NCBI GenBank assembly: GCA_964579505.1
Contig: CAZOGC010000003.1
Location: 163,767 to 227,766 of the forward strand
Direction of reading: 5' to 3'
Origin: JAJYSO01 sp964579505
GTDB lineage: Bacteria > Bacteroidota > Bacteroidia > Flavobacteriales > Flavobacteriaceae
Length of the DNA: 64,000 bases
Under the pieces are notes generated by a model that was not told the DNA's origin, searched no databases, and saw nothing but the letters and a program-made list of their open reading frames with translations. Position numbers and translations under genes: made by a program. Positions 23,761 to 33,005 of this stretch are shown here, piece by piece (the first letter of the stretch is position 1; the number at the start of each line of letters is the position of its first letter).

Positions 23761-24498
23761 TTATTCTCTTTTTACGGTAATGGGTTTTCGATAGATGGGA
23801 ATGAGGTAAGAAATAGAATAACCCCACCCCATACCAAATTCACTGTGCTGATATCGGCGGTTGTATCCCGGTATAAAAAGATTGGCAAAATTAGTAGGTG
23901 CTTTTTCGGCAAGAATGCGCTTGGCAGCCACATGGGCGCCTAAGTATAAATTGTTTAGCACTTCTACCTTAATACCCAATTGCAGTTCGAGCCAATGAGC
24001 GCTCAACCCACTAAACTTTTTATTGATTAGACGTGTATCCGGAGGGAAGTAGTGGTCTTTACTGTAAATTGTATAATCGTAGAGGGTTTCTGAAAAGGTA
24101 GAGAAACCATACCGCAGCCCTACAAAAATTTGGTTTTGCATGCCTGCCCAATTTTTGTAAGCATTATAATTTACACCGATTTTAAAATAGCTTCCTTTGC
24201 TATTTGCTGAAAAATTATTTTCATCGTAGTCATAATTTTCATAGCCTATCTCAAAGGTCGGGAAAAATGATTTGTTGTACCTATAATCGGCTACGACAGC
24301 AAACCCTTTATAATTTTTATCAATTAAAGAGCGAATGGGTTTACTCAAATCAACGCCTATCCGCAAACCGTATTTCTCTCTGTACACAACAGAATCGGTA
24401 ACGGTAGTAACCGTATCGGTTTGTGCATGGCTTGCTAACGGAAAAACGCAGCAAAATAGCAGATTAAAAATAAATATATAAGTGAGCTGTTTTTTCAT
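23761..24498 (-). CDS. DUF6048 family outer-membrane protein
   Basis: 245 aa from the ATG at 24498 (MKKQLTYIF). Signal peptide ending ASHAQ. The rest alternates hydrophobic/aromatic strands (YGLRIGVDLSKPIRSL, YFKIGVNYNAYKNW, GLRYGFSTFSE, MGWGYSISYLIPIY), indicating a small beta-barrel. It matches my memory of DUF6048, found after DUF6452 and rlmD in Flavobacteria. It overlaps the preceding gene by 35 bp, so the three are one operon. Confidence 0.85.
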   Translation of the reverse strand: MKKQLTYIFIFNLLFCCVFPLASHAQTDTVTTVTDSVVYREKYGLRIGVDLSKPIRSLIDKNYKGFAVVADYRYNKSFFPTFEIGYENYDYDENNFSANSKGSYFKIGVNYNAYKNWAGMQNQIFVGLRYGFSTFSETLYDYTIYSKDHYFPPDTRLINKKFSGLSAHWLELQLGIKVEVLNNLYLGAHVAAKRILAEKAPTNFANLFIPGYNRRYQHSEFGMGWGYSISYLIPIYRKPITVKRE

Positions 24499-24970
24499 TT
24501 TTAATGGTATCGGGTTGAGGTACACGAATATTTTTAATCCAGGTAGAATCAGGGGTTTGGTCTAGGGTGGTATTGAAATTAGAAAACTGATCACGAAAGC
24601 CACAGGCTCTACTTACGTATATTTCTTCTGCCGTGTAGGTAAACCTTAAGGTATCTACCAAGGTAGCCGAGGTAGGTGCTAACGAATCTCCTTGATTAAT
24701 AACCACGCGATAGGTGGTAGAACTATGCCCGGTGCGTAACGGAATAGCAGCAATCGTATCATTTACCGGTTCTGAAAAATAATAATCAGTGGCATTGATT
24801 TCCTTCACGTTAAAATTGGTAACTGTTTTTACGCGAGTAGGGTGATTAGCATCAAAAAACTTGACTACCAATCTAGGTGTAGAGGGCTCGCCACTCGTAC
24901 AAATATCACTGCGTTGGCATCCAATAAATACCAATACTATTCCTAGAAATATGAGGCTGTATCTTTTCAT
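24464..24970 (-). CDS. DUF6452 family lipoprotein
   Basis: 168 aa from ATG 24970. Signal peptide with lipobox VFIGC. Mature protein begins QRSDICTSGEPSTPRLVVKF, then a beta-rich domain with two further Cys (ICT near the N-terminus, RACGF later). Its ATG overlaps the rlmD stop codon (ATGA), indicating translational coupling. A longer start at 24988 would lie inside rlmD and spoil the signal. Function unknown; always with DUF6048 in relatives as far as I recall. Confidence 0.85.
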   Translation of the reverse strand: MKRYSLIFLGIVLVFIGCQRSDICTSGEPSTPRLVVKFFDANHPTRVKTVTNFNVKEINATDYYFSEPVNDTIAAIPLRTGHSSTTYRVVINQGDSLAPTSATLVDTLRFTYTAEEIYVSRACGFRDQFSNFNTTLDQTPDSTWIKNIRVPQPDTIKNEKTAHLYIYF

Positions 24971-26385
24971 GGTCGTTTTTCTAAACAAACTACGTTTTCA
25001 ATATGGTAGGTTTGTGGAAACATATCTACCGGTTGCACCTTGGTTACTTTGTAGGCTACATCAAGTAAACTTAGATCGCGGGCTTGTGTGGCAGAATTAC
25101 AACTCACATAAACAATGCGTTTTGGAGAAGCTTTGAATAACTGTTCTACCACTTTAGGATGCATGCCTGCGCGTGGCGGGTCGGTAATCACAATATCGGG
25201 TTTACCATGGGTGGCAATAAAATCTTCGGTAAAAATAGATCGCATATCGCCTACAAAAAAAGAAACATTTTCAATTTTGTTGAGTTGGGCATTTTCTTGA
25301 GCCGCTTCTATGGCTTCCGGAACTACTTCTACACCAATCACCTTTTGGGCTTGTTTAGCCACAAACTGTGCAATACTGCCCAATCCTGTATAGAGATCAT
25401 ACACAATATCTGTTGAAGTAATTCCTGCAAACGATCGCGCTACTTTATATAACTCGTAGGCTTGAGCCGAGTTGGTTTGAAAAAAAGACTTGGCTCCAAT
25501 TTTAAATTGTAGCCCTTCCATCTCTTCAAGAATGTGATCTTTTCCGCGGTAGCAGAGAATTTCCTGATCGTATAAGGTGTCGTTTGGTTTACCATTAATA
25601 ACGTACAGTAAAGAGGTAACTTCCGGAAAGCGCTCTGCAATAAAATCGAGTAATAATTTGCGTTTAGCGGAGTCTTCTTTAAAAAATTGAATGAGTACCA
25701 TCAACTCCCCGGTTGATGAATATCGAATCATCATTCCACGCAAGAACCCCTCTTGTTTCCGTAGGTTGAAAAATTTTAATTGGTGTTGTATGGCAAACTC
25801 CCGAATGGCATTTCTAATAGCATTACTGGGCTCTTTTTGCAAATGGCAGTGCTGAATAGTAAGAATTTTATCCCACATTCCCGGCACGTGATACCCCAAA
25901 GCATTGCGATCTGCGTCTTCAATATTTTTTCCGCTAGCAATTTCTTCAGGGGTTAACCAACGGTTATCACTAAAAGAAAATTCTAATTTGTTGCGGTATT
26001 CATATACTTGTTTGCAGCCCAAAATAGGAGAGATAGGAGGAAGTTTTATTTTTCCTAACCGCTTTAGGTTGTTTTCAACCTCTTTTTGTTTGTAATAAAG
26101 TTGGTGTTCATAGCCCATGTCTTGCCATTGGCATCCACCACAATAATCAAAATGTTGGCAAATGGGTTTTACGCGTTCTTTTGAAGGCGAAATGAGTTTA
26201 GTAACTTTTCCTTGGTAGTATGCTTTTCGTTGTTTGTACGTCTGTACATCTACCACATCGCCGGGCACAGCGTTGTCTATAAAAACTACACGGCCATCAG
26301 GAGCTTTTGCAATGGCCTTTCCTTTAGCTCCCGCATCGGTAACTTCTAAGGCCTCAAATAATTTTCGTCTATTCTTTCTCGCCAT
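24967..26385 (-). CDS. rlmD: 23S rRNA (uracil-1939-C5)-methyltransferase RlmD
   Basis: 472 aa from ATG 26385. N-terminal TRAM domain (about 10-70), an iron-sulfur cysteine set (CQHFDYCGGCQW plus a later Cys), SAM-binding DLYTGLGSIAQF, and catalytic Cys in VYVSCNSATQARDL. It methylates U1939 (E. coli numbering) of 23S rRNA; another RumA-family uracil target cannot be excluded. The -7 element TACTTTTG lies only 4 bases before the ATG, so the mRNA may be leaderless. First gene of the DUF6452-DUF6048 operon. Confidence 0.93.
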   Translation of the reverse strand: MARKNRRKLFEALEVTDAGAKGKAIAKAPDGRVVFIDNAVPGDVVDVQTYKQRKAYYQGKVTKLISPSKERVKPICQHFDYCGGCQWQDMGYEHQLYYKQKEVENNLKRLGKIKLPPISPILGCKQVYEYRNKLEFSFSDNRWLTPEEIASGKNIEDADRNALGYHVPGMWDKILTIQHCHLQKEPSNAIRNAIREFAIQHQLKFFNLRKQEGFLRGMMIRYSSTGELMVLIQFFKEDSAKRKLLLDFIAERFPEVTSLLYVINGKPNDTLYDQEILCYRGKDHILEEMEGLQFKIGAKSFFQTNSAQAYELYKVARSFAGITSTDIVYDLYTGLGSIAQFVAKQAQKVIGVEVVPEAIEAAQENAQLNKIENVSFFVGDMRSIFTEDFIATHGKPDIVITDPPRAGMHPKVVEQLFKASPKRIVYVSCNSATQARDLSLLDVAYKVTKVQPVDMFPQTYHIENVVCLEKRP

Positions 26386-26389
26386 AGCG

Positions 26390-26397
26390 CAAAAGTA
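26390..26397 (-). promoter_or_regulatory. -7 element of the rlmD operon
   Basis: TACTTTTG on the minus strand ending 4 bases before ATG 26385. The transcription start must fall at or beside the A of the start codon. Confidence 0.6.
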
Positions 26398-26440
26398 AGC
26401 TTTTTTATAGGATAACAAACACGGGGCCAAACTGAAAAAA

Positions 26441-27538
26441 TTATGCTGTGGCAGCGGCTAACGTTTCTTTTCGTTTAATTTTTCCACTGTGTGTTTCGAC
26501 AAATTTGGGCGTAAAATAAATTTCTTTCGGACGTTCGTATTTACCAATATTCTTTAGTTGAAGAAGAGCCTGTTTCATTTTTTCTCTTTTATCATAAGAG
26601 TCTTGACCTTCTACAATTAAAACGAGTTTTTGCCCTAAAGTTTCATCAGGTAGACCGGCCACAAAGAAACGTTGAGTAATAATTTGATGGAGCTTATTTT
26701 CAATAATTTCCGGATGAATTTTTATTCCTCCCGAATTAATTACGTTATCAACCCTACCTTTTAGCCAAAAAGAATGGCTGTTTTGTAGCTTAACAATATC
26801 GTGGGTGTGTACAATTTCATCGGTAACATGGGGAGCTTTAATGATAAGGCATCCTTGTTTGTCTTGACTAATTTCTACATTTTCCATAAGTTGAAATGGC
26901 GGATTTTTAACTGATTTCAGGTTGATTTGTCGCGCAGCAATATGGGTTAAAGTCTCTGTCATAGCATAACTCTCATAAACGGCTGTAGTATGCCCTTCAA
27001 TTTTTTGTTGTAAAGCTTGAGAAACGGCTCCGCCACCCACTAATACTTTTTTTAATCGGTTTAGTTGTTTGAGCATATGACTTAACTGATAAGGGGTTAC
27101 CGCGCAAAAATCATAGTTTTTTGTGGTAGCGGCCAACGGATTGGCTTGTGGCTGCACAGCATCGAGTTGCCAGCCCAGAACCATGGCGCGCACTAACATC
27201 AGTTTTCCGGCAATATAGGTGGCTGGCATGCATAACAGCGCGGTTGTGTTGGCCGGTAAATTAAAAAAAGTACCGGTAGCCATGGCGCTGTTCACCATAT
27301 ACTGCTTTTTTACGCGCATTTTTTTGGGAGCCCCGGTAGAGCCGGATGTTTGTACGGTTATCGTACTACTATCATTAAACCAGTCTATAAAAAATTGCCC
27401 AATAGGCGTCCAATAGGCAATCTTTTCGGCACAATATGTTTGTGCTAATAACAACAATTCATCTTTACTGCGTTTTTTTCCTTGCCAACAAAAATCAGGG
27501 TGAAGATTTTTATAGTTGTACGCCTGCATCATAGCCAT
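26441..27538 (-). CDS. menE: O-succinylbenzoate-CoA ligase MenE (AMP-binding)
   Basis: 365 aa, short as is usual for Bacteroidota MenE. Adenylate-forming motifs: TSGSTGAPKKM, SYAMTETLTH, GRVDNVINSGGIKIHPE, and the C-terminal SGKIKRKET with the catalytic Lys. It converts o-succinylbenzoate to its CoA ester in menaquinone synthesis. It is in one leftward run with menC, which supports the assignment. The start could also be at 27532 or 27529. Confidence 0.9.
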   Translation of the reverse strand: MAMMQAYNYKNLHPDFCWQGKKRSKDELLLLAQTYCAEKIAYWTPIGQFFIDWFNDSSTITVQTSGSTGAPKKMRVKKQYMVNSAMATGTFFNLPANTTALLCMPATYIAGKLMLVRAMVLGWQLDAVQPQANPLAATTKNYDFCAVTPYQLSHMLKQLNRLKKVLVGGGAVSQALQQKIEGHTTAVYESYAMTETLTHIAARQINLKSVKNPPFQLMENVEISQDKQGCLIIKAPHVTDEIVHTHDIVKLQNSHSFWLKGRVDNVINSGGIKIHPEIIENKLHQIITQRFFVAGLPDETLGQKLVLIVEGQDSYDKREKMKQALLQLKNIGKYERPKEIYFTPKFVETHSGKIKRKETLAAATA

Positions 27539-27541
27539 GTT

Positions 27542-28522
27542 TTAACTAATTTCTATAGGAGTCTTATCTGAAGTTTTTTGAGGAGGTGTAATTCTACCGA
27601 ACAATCGTTCTTTCCAGTTGGTCCATTTATACACTTTAGCGTAAATGAGCAGTAATAGCGGATATAAAATGACGAGAGGAAAAATAATGTCAAACCCAAC
27701 AGTGGTAGGTTCCGTTATATTCTTTAAGATAGAGTCTGATTGTAGGGCAGACCAGTCTGAGGTAACCAACAACACTAATATTAAATTATTGGCTATATGA
27801 AACCCGAGGTTGAGTTCCATGCCTTCGTCCATTAGGGTTAAGATGCCTAGAAAAACACCGGTACCTATGTAATAGATAAGTATCATCGGGCCGAGTTGTG
27901 CTACTTCCGGATTGGCGGCGTGTAAGATGCCAAACAAGAAAGAGGTAATAATAAAAGGCACCCAGCGGGTTTTGGTAGCCAGCCCAATGCCTTGCATTAA
28001 GTACCCTCTAAACAGGTACTCTTCAAACCCGGCTTGTAGCGGGATGAGCACAATACTCATTATCAATAAAATGAGAAAAGGGACAAGCTGAAATTGAACA
28101 ATATAATCATTGGGATGCGAAAAATAGTCGACTAGTGTACTGGCTGTGATATAAATTGCAATTAAACCGAAACTGAGAAAAAAACGTTTCCAATCAAATT
28201 TTTTTCGACTAGTGGTAATACTTCTAAAAGGCTGTTTATGCAAATATTTGACCACGATGTAGATGCCTAATAACCCGAAGGCAAAGGTGAGTAGCAGTAT
28301 GAATAAAAATAAATTTGGAGGAAGATGAAGTGCTTCTCGTAAGGAGCCCATAGAGGTGCCGGCGAGATCAGCAAATTGCATTTGTCCCTTCATCATTTCA
28401 TAGGCTATGGCAAGAAGCAGCGGAACGATTCCGATGACTTGCCAGAAAAACAAAATAATTAATATTCCTACTACATATCGCCACCCTTTATGACGCCCGA
28501 GGTATGCTTGTTCAATAAACAT
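27542..28522 (-). CDS. CPBP-family intramembrane metalloprotease
   Basis: 326 aa with about eight hydrophobic segments. The Abi/CPBP signature is present: EEYLFRGYLMQ (EExxxR) followed by FGILHAANPE (FxxxH) and a later HIANN. These residues would bind the metal in the membrane. The substrate is unknown; in Gram-positives relatives process prenylated proteins or give bacteriocin immunity. It sits 1 bp after menC and 3 bp before menE, so it is co-transcribed with menaquinone genes. A link to prenyl or quinone metabolism is only a guess. Confidence 0.9.
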   Translation of the reverse strand: MFIEQAYLGRHKGWRYVVGILIILFFWQVIGIVPLLLAIAYEMMKGQMQFADLAGTSMGSLREALHLPPNLFLFILLLTFAFGLLGIYIVVKYLHKQPFRSITTSRKKFDWKRFFLSFGLIAIYITASTLVDYFSHPNDYIVQFQLVPFLILLIMSIVLIPLQAGFEEYLFRGYLMQGIGLATKTRWVPFIITSFLFGILHAANPEVAQLGPMILIYYIGTGVFLGILTLMDEGMELNLGFHIANNLILVLLVTSDWSALQSDSILKNITEPTTVGFDIIFPLVILYPLLLLIYAKVYKWTNWKERLFGRITPPQKTSDKTPIEIS

Positions 28523-28523
28523 A

Positions 28524-29567
28524 TTAAAAGTTTAATGGGTTGAGGTTCCAAGATAAATTTGGCACGTAAGTTAAGGTTTCTCCCTTAACTATCAACGGAC
28601 TTTTAATATTGTTGGTATAAAGGCTTCCGGTGCCCAAGCCTTGTGGCATAGTGGTATTTTTTATAGCGGTCCACTGGGCAATAGCATTTAGCCCAATATT
28701 GCTTTCTAAGGCGCTGGTAACCCACCAGCCAATGTTTTGTTCTTCTGCTAGGTCAATCCATTCTTGTGTGCCCGAAAACCCACCGACTAAGCTGGGTTTT
28801 AAGATAATATATTGCGGCTTTATGGTTTGTAAAAGTCGTTGTTTTTCCGGTTTGCTAAAAACGCCAATAAGTTCTTCATCTAAGGCAATGGGAAGTGGTG
28901 TAGAGGCGCATAGCCGTGCCATCTCTTTGTGTTGTTTTTGCTTTATAGGTTGTTCTATGCTGTGGAGTTTAAATTGACTGAGTATTGTTAGTTTCTGTAG
29001 GGCCTCTTCCGGAGAAAACCCGCCGTTGGCATCTACTCGTAATTCGATTTTATTGGGCGGAAATTCATTGCGGATAAACCGGATCAAATCGAGTTCTTTC
29101 TTAAAATCTATGGCGCCAATTTTTAATTTGATACAAGAAAAACCTTGTGCTAGTTTTTCTTGTATTTGGGTTTTCATAAATTGTTTTTCCCCCATCCAAA
29201 TCAATCCGTTAATGGGAATTGCTTTTTTTCCGGCTGTAAAATTAGAAGGGAAAAGCTCAAAAGGATGTACGCTGTATAACGATTGCCAAGCTGTTTCTAG
29301 TCCAAACTGAATAGAAGGAAATTCTATTAATGCTTTTAACAAGGTTGTTTTATCTTCGTTAATGTGCGCACAGAGCCACTGTAGTTTTTCTTCATAATCA
29401 GGTTTGTCGTCAGCACTGAGACCTCTTAAAATACCACATTCTCCATATCCTACATTACCGCTCTCTTCTAAACGTAAAAACCAAGTTTCTTTTTCGGTCA
29501 TTACACCGCGTGATGTACCGCTGGGGCGTTTAAAATGAAGAGTGTATTTTTTGTAATATGCCTTCAT
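28524..29567 (-). CDS. menC: o-Succinylbenzoate synthase MenC
   Basis: 347 aa, enolase superfamily (muconate-lactonizing subgroup). Catalytic KLKIG (Lys pair), metal ligands in DANGG, EQPI and DEEL, second Lys in ILKPSLVGG. It dehydrates SHCHC to o-succinylbenzoate, the substrate of MenE three genes on. Its ATG overlaps by one base the stop of the preceding hydrolase gene. Confidence 0.92.
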   Translation of the reverse strand: MKAYYKKYTLHFKRPSGTSRGVMTEKETWFLRLEESGNVGYGECGILRGLSADDKPDYEEKLQWLCAHINEDKTTLLKALIEFPSIQFGLETAWQSLYSVHPFELFPSNFTAGKKAIPINGLIWMGEKQFMKTQIQEKLAQGFSCIKLKIGAIDFKKELDLIRFIRNEFPPNKIELRVDANGGFSPEEALQKLTILSQFKLHSIEQPIKQKQHKEMARLCASTPLPIALDEELIGVFSKPEKQRLLQTIKPQYIILKPSLVGGFSGTQEWIDLAEEQNIGWWVTSALESNIGLNAIAQWTAIKNTTMPQGLGTGSLYTNNIKSPLIVKGETLTYVPNLSWNLNPLNF

Positions 29568-30247
29568 TAAACTTCAACGCTTTCTCCTACCGGCAGTAAC
29601 AAAAGCTCTTTGTTGTGTGCTTTAAATTTTTGAATAGCTTCTTCGTGGTTAATTTCTATATAGCCAAAAGTGTCATAGTGACAACCTAAAATACGGTTAC
29701 ATTCAATAAAGTCACTGGCAATAATGGCATCTTCTACATCCATCGTAAAATTATCGCCAATGGGAAGTATCGCTAAGTCTAATTTATAACGCATCGGAAT
29801 GAGTTTCATATCCATTGTTAAAGCGGTATCTCCGGCAATGTAAACCGTTTTGTCATCGGCTTGCAAAATAAATCCACCGGGATTTCCACCATTTGTGCCA
29901 TCTGCAAAAGAGCTACTGTGAATGGCATTTACATATTTTAGGGTGCCAAAGTCAAAAGTTACTTTACCGCCATGATTTAGAGGATGTGCATTAAACCCTT
30001 TGTCTTCATAATGCCAAGCAATTTCGGCATTGCTTACAATGGTAGCATTGGTGTTTTTGGCTATTGTTTCTACGTCTAAGACATGGTCTTGGTGTGCATG
30101 GGTTAACAAAATATAGTCTGCTTTTAAAGAGTTAACATCTATTTTGTCTTTAGCCAGTGCGCTGCCACTAATAAAAGGATCTACTAACAATATTTTTCCT
30201 CCGGCGGTAATGCAGAGGGCATTTTGTCCAAAAAACTGAATAGTCAT
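29567..30247 (-). CDS. UPF0173 metal-dependent hydrolase (beta-lactamase fold)
   Basis: 226 aa from ATG 30247. Metallo-beta-lactamase motif HAHQDHVLD, then GDTALTMDM and a late GCHYDTFG, giving a full dinuclear metal site. Resembles UPF0173/YtkL-type cytosolic hydrolases; substrate unknown. First gene of the hydrolase-menC-CPBP-menE run. The longer start at 30277 adds a non-conserved MYFYVLNHFF and is rejected. Confidence 0.9.
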   Translation of the reverse strand: MTIQFFGQNALCITAGGKILLVDPFISGSALAKDKIDVNSLKADYILLTHAHQDHVLDVETIAKNTNATIVSNAEIAWHYEDKGFNAHPLNHGGKVTFDFGTLKYVNAIHSSSFADGTNGGNPGGFILQADDKTVYIAGDTALTMDMKLIPMRYKLDLAILPIGDNFTMDVEDAIIASDFIECNRILGCHYDTFGYIEINHEEAIQKFKAHNKELLLLPVGESVEV

Positions 30248-30319
30248 AAAAAAGTGATTTAGAACGTAAAAATACAAAAAAGCACCCTTTTTTAAGACGG
30301 TTCAACTCAATAAAACCAA

Positions 30320-30327
30320 TATCTTTG
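30320..30327 (+). promoter_or_regulatory. -7 element of the nitroreductase gene
   Basis: Perfect TATCTTTG, 23 bp before ATG 30351. Confidence 0.65.
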
Positions 30328-30350
30328 CTCCTCGTTTAATTTAGAAGACT

Positions 30351-30902
30351 ATGATTACAGAAATCATTGCTCAACGTAGAGCAGTTTTTCCTCGTCAATA
30401 CAATACAAAACCTATTAGAAAAGAAGCTATTGAGACGATATTGGCGGCTGCCAATTGGGCTCCTACACACAAACATACTGAGCCCTGGCGATTTAAAGTG
30501 CTTCAAGGTAAAAAGCTGGCGGAGTTTGGTCAGTATATGGCTGAGCGGTATAAAGCAACGGCTACTAAATTTTCAGAACGAAAGCACAAAGGAATTTTTG
30601 AGAAGTTTTGCCAATCGGCTTGTGTGTTGGTAGTTTGTATGCAGCGCGATTTAAAAGAGCGTATTCCTGAATGGGAAGAAATAGCCGCCACCGCTATGGC
30701 TGTACAGAATATGTGGTTAACGGCAACCGAGTTAGAAATTGGGGCTTATTGGAGTTCGACAGCATTACGCACCGAAGTAGGTGGGTTTTTAGATTTGAAG
30801 GAAGGTGAACAGTGTTTGGGATTTTTTTATATGGGGCATTATGATGAACCTATTCCGGAAGGAAAACGCGAATCTCTGGCAACTAAAGTAGAATGGTTAT
30901 AG
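30351..30902 (+). CDS. Nitroreductase-family flavoprotein
   Basis: 183 aa. N-terminal RRAVFPRQYNTKPI and AANWAPTHKHTEPWRF are the FMN-binding start of the nitroreductase fold; the C-terminal part has AVQNMWLTATELEIGAYWSS and GFFYMGH. Resembles YdjA-like short nitroreductases that use NAD(P)H and FMN. Physiological substrate unknown. Single gene with its own promoter. Confidence 0.92.
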   Translation: MITEIIAQRRAVFPRQYNTKPIRKEAIETILAAANWAPTHKHTEPWRFKVLQGKKLAEFGQYMAERYKATATKFSERKHKGIFEKFCQSACVLVVCMQRDLKERIPEWEEIAATAMAVQNMWLTATELEIGAYWSSTALRTEVGGFLDLKEGEQCLGFFYMGHYDEPIPEGKRESLATKVEWL

Positions 30903-30916
30903 CGTTTAAAAACAAA

Positions 30917-31240
30917 TTACTTGTCTTTTAGACTGTCTTGATACTGAATGATATAGATGTCTTCATCTTTTCGTTTCATAAAGTATTTTTCACGAGCGTA
31001 GCGTTCTAGTCCTTCACTATCTTTAAGTTGGTTGATGATGGCTCGGTCGCTGTTTATCTCGTCTTTATAATATACTTTATCTTCAGATAACTTGTCAATT
31101 TTTTGGTTGAGTTTGTGCTGAACTAACCACGAGTTGCTATCAAAAAAGAGCATCCATATCCCGAAACCTATAATGATTACGAGGTATTTATTACTCATGA
31201 TGCGAAACCATCGCTTTTTTTTCAGCTCTTTTAAACTCAT
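30917..31240 (-). CDS. FtsB/DivIC-family septum formation initiator
   Basis: 107 aa. One TM helix (about 18-34, YLVIIIGFGIWMLFF), then a ~40-residue coiled coil (LNQKIDKLSEDKVYYKDEIN) and YAREKYFMKRKDEDIYII, the DivIC/FtsB terminal motif. Bitopic divisome protein, expected to work with FtsL and FtsQ. The bulk of the protein is periplasmic. Confidence 0.9.
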   Translation of the reverse strand: MSLKELKKKRWFRIMSNKYLVIIIGFGIWMLFFDSNSWLVQHKLNQKIDKLSEDKVYYKDEINSDRAIINQLKDSEGLERYAREKYFMKRKDEDIYIIQYQDSLKDK

Positions 31241-31324
31241 AGGGCGAAAATAGAAAAATTACCGAAGTGTTTTTGCATTTTAAAACGATTATTTTCAGGA
31301 TGACTTGCCTGTTTCTTTATGCGT

Positions 31325-32932
31325 TTATTTGTTTTTATAACGTTTATTTTTAAAACTGGTGTATAGTGTGAACAAGAAAATAAGAGTAGCAATCCATTGG
31401 GCTAGGTACGCCAGATAGTCACCGTGTTTTACATAAAATGTTTTTTTACAGTTAAGGTGAATGGTTCCTTTTAGCGCTGTGCGCACATTGTATTGGGTGC
31501 TTTGCACTATTTCTCCTTTTTGGTTGATAAAGGCTGAGGTGCCTGTATTAGCGCTTTGTGCAATATCACGCCGTGTTTCTATAGCACGTAGCCGGGCATA
31601 ACTAACATGTTGTTTATGGCCTTGGGTGTTTTCCCACCATGCATCATTGGTAATAATGGAAAGGAACTGGGCGCCATTTTTTACATAACCATTTACAAAT
31701 TGCCCATACACCGATTCATAACAAATTATAGGGGCTGTTTTTATGTTTTTTCCGAAGGTAAAAACTTCTCGATTGGGTTGAGTGGTTTTTTTAGCTACTG
31801 TTCCCCCCAAATCTATCATAATATCTCCCAAAATAGGCTTTAATAGATTTTGATATGGAAAAGTCTCAACCCCAACAACTAATTTTGATTTGTTGTAAAA
31901 TTGGGGCTTTTTTCCAGGCGTTAAAAGAAAAGCGGTGTTGTAATCATTAAACCAAATACCGGGACGTAAATAATTGCTTTGCGGTTGCACGCTGTCTTTA
32001 TTATGAATGACTTCGTACATAGAAATACCGGCTAAGAAGCTAGCATTTGGATGATTTATTACAATCTGTTCGCCATAAAAATGGGCAGCAGAAAGACGAA
32101 ATTTCGGAAGTCGGGTGCCTTCGGCAAAAACAGTTTCGGGGGCAATGACGATACGAGTTGAATCAGTAATACGTTGCCGGGTCATTCTGTCTAAAAGTTG
32201 GCCGATTTGTCGGTCGCCCATATTGTATTTTTCACTGTAAGGATCAATATTTGGTTGTAAAATTAACGCCTGAATTTCTGGTTGATTTTTTTCAGAGGGG
32301 TAATTGTTCCATAAAATATAAGAAATTCCTATGGGGATACCAATAAGTAGTACGGCTAATAAACAGCCTTGTAGTAGGGCTTTTTTGTGCTTGGTTTTTT
32401 GATAGGCCAAAAAGCCGTGAAAGAAAAGAATATTTGCCCCCCAAACCCATAGTGTTCCGCCAAAATTTCCGGTATAGGCATACCACTGCACCCATTGGGG
32501 GTATTCCGAAAAACCATTGCCCAAATTAAGCCAGGGCCACGAAAACTGCCAGTGCAAATGCAAGTATTCAAAACACATCCATAAAGCGATTAAAAACAAA
32601 CTTGAAAGAAGTTGAGAAATGCGGTTAGCTACTTTGTGGTAAATTAAAAATACGAGCGCCATTAGCAAACTGTTGGCTAAAACGGCAAAAGCCATTCCGG
32701 CAGCGGAGGCGTAATACAACCAGTAGGTGGTGTATAAATTCCATATAAAAAAACTGAGGTAGGCTAGCCCAAAAACCTTCCAAGCACTGTGTTTTTGTGG
32801 GTGATTTCGAATTTCAAATTCGGTGTAGAGTAGGGGAACAAATCCGAAGAAAAGTAGAAGAGGAAATCCATTTGTTGGCCAGCCCAATGCCAATAAGATT
32901 CCGGAAAACAAGGCAAATAATACTTTTTTCAT
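31325..32932 (-). CDS. lnt: Apolipoprotein N-acyltransferase
   Basis: 535 aa. About six N-terminal TM helices, then a nitrilase-like periplasmic domain with Glu in APETVFAEG, Lys in YNKSKLVVGVE and catalytic Cys in APIICYESVYG, and a final TM helix. It N-acylates lipoproteins, so the several lipoproteins in this window are potential substrates. Preceded by the PorV2-like gene on the same strand. Confidence 0.93.
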   Translation of the reverse strand: MKKVLFALFSGILLALGWPTNGFPLLLFFGFVPLLYTEFEIRNHPQKHSAWKVFGLAYLSFFIWNLYTTYWLYYASAAGMAFAVLANSLLMALVFLIYHKVANRISQLLSSLFLIALWMCFEYLHLHWQFSWPWLNLGNGFSEYPQWVQWYAYTGNFGGTLWVWGANILFFHGFLAYQKTKHKKALLQGCLLAVLLIGIPIGISYILWNNYPSEKNQPEIQALILQPNIDPYSEKYNMGDRQIGQLLDRMTRQRITDSTRIVIAPETVFAEGTRLPKFRLSAAHFYGEQIVINHPNASFLAGISMYEVIHNKDSVQPQSNYLRPGIWFNDYNTAFLLTPGKKPQFYNKSKLVVGVETFPYQNLLKPILGDIMIDLGGTVAKKTTQPNREVFTFGKNIKTAPIICYESVYGQFVNGYVKNGAQFLSIITNDAWWENTQGHKQHVSYARLRAIETRRDIAQSANTGTSAFINQKGEIVQSTQYNVRTALKGTIHLNCKKTFYVKHGDYLAYLAQWIATLIFLFTLYTSFKNKRYKNK

Positions 32933-33005
32933 GTAGAAAAGGCTATGAGTTGACAGTGATGTTTAGGTGTTTTTATGTAATAGTTAAAATGGCGAATTTA
33001 AAGAA

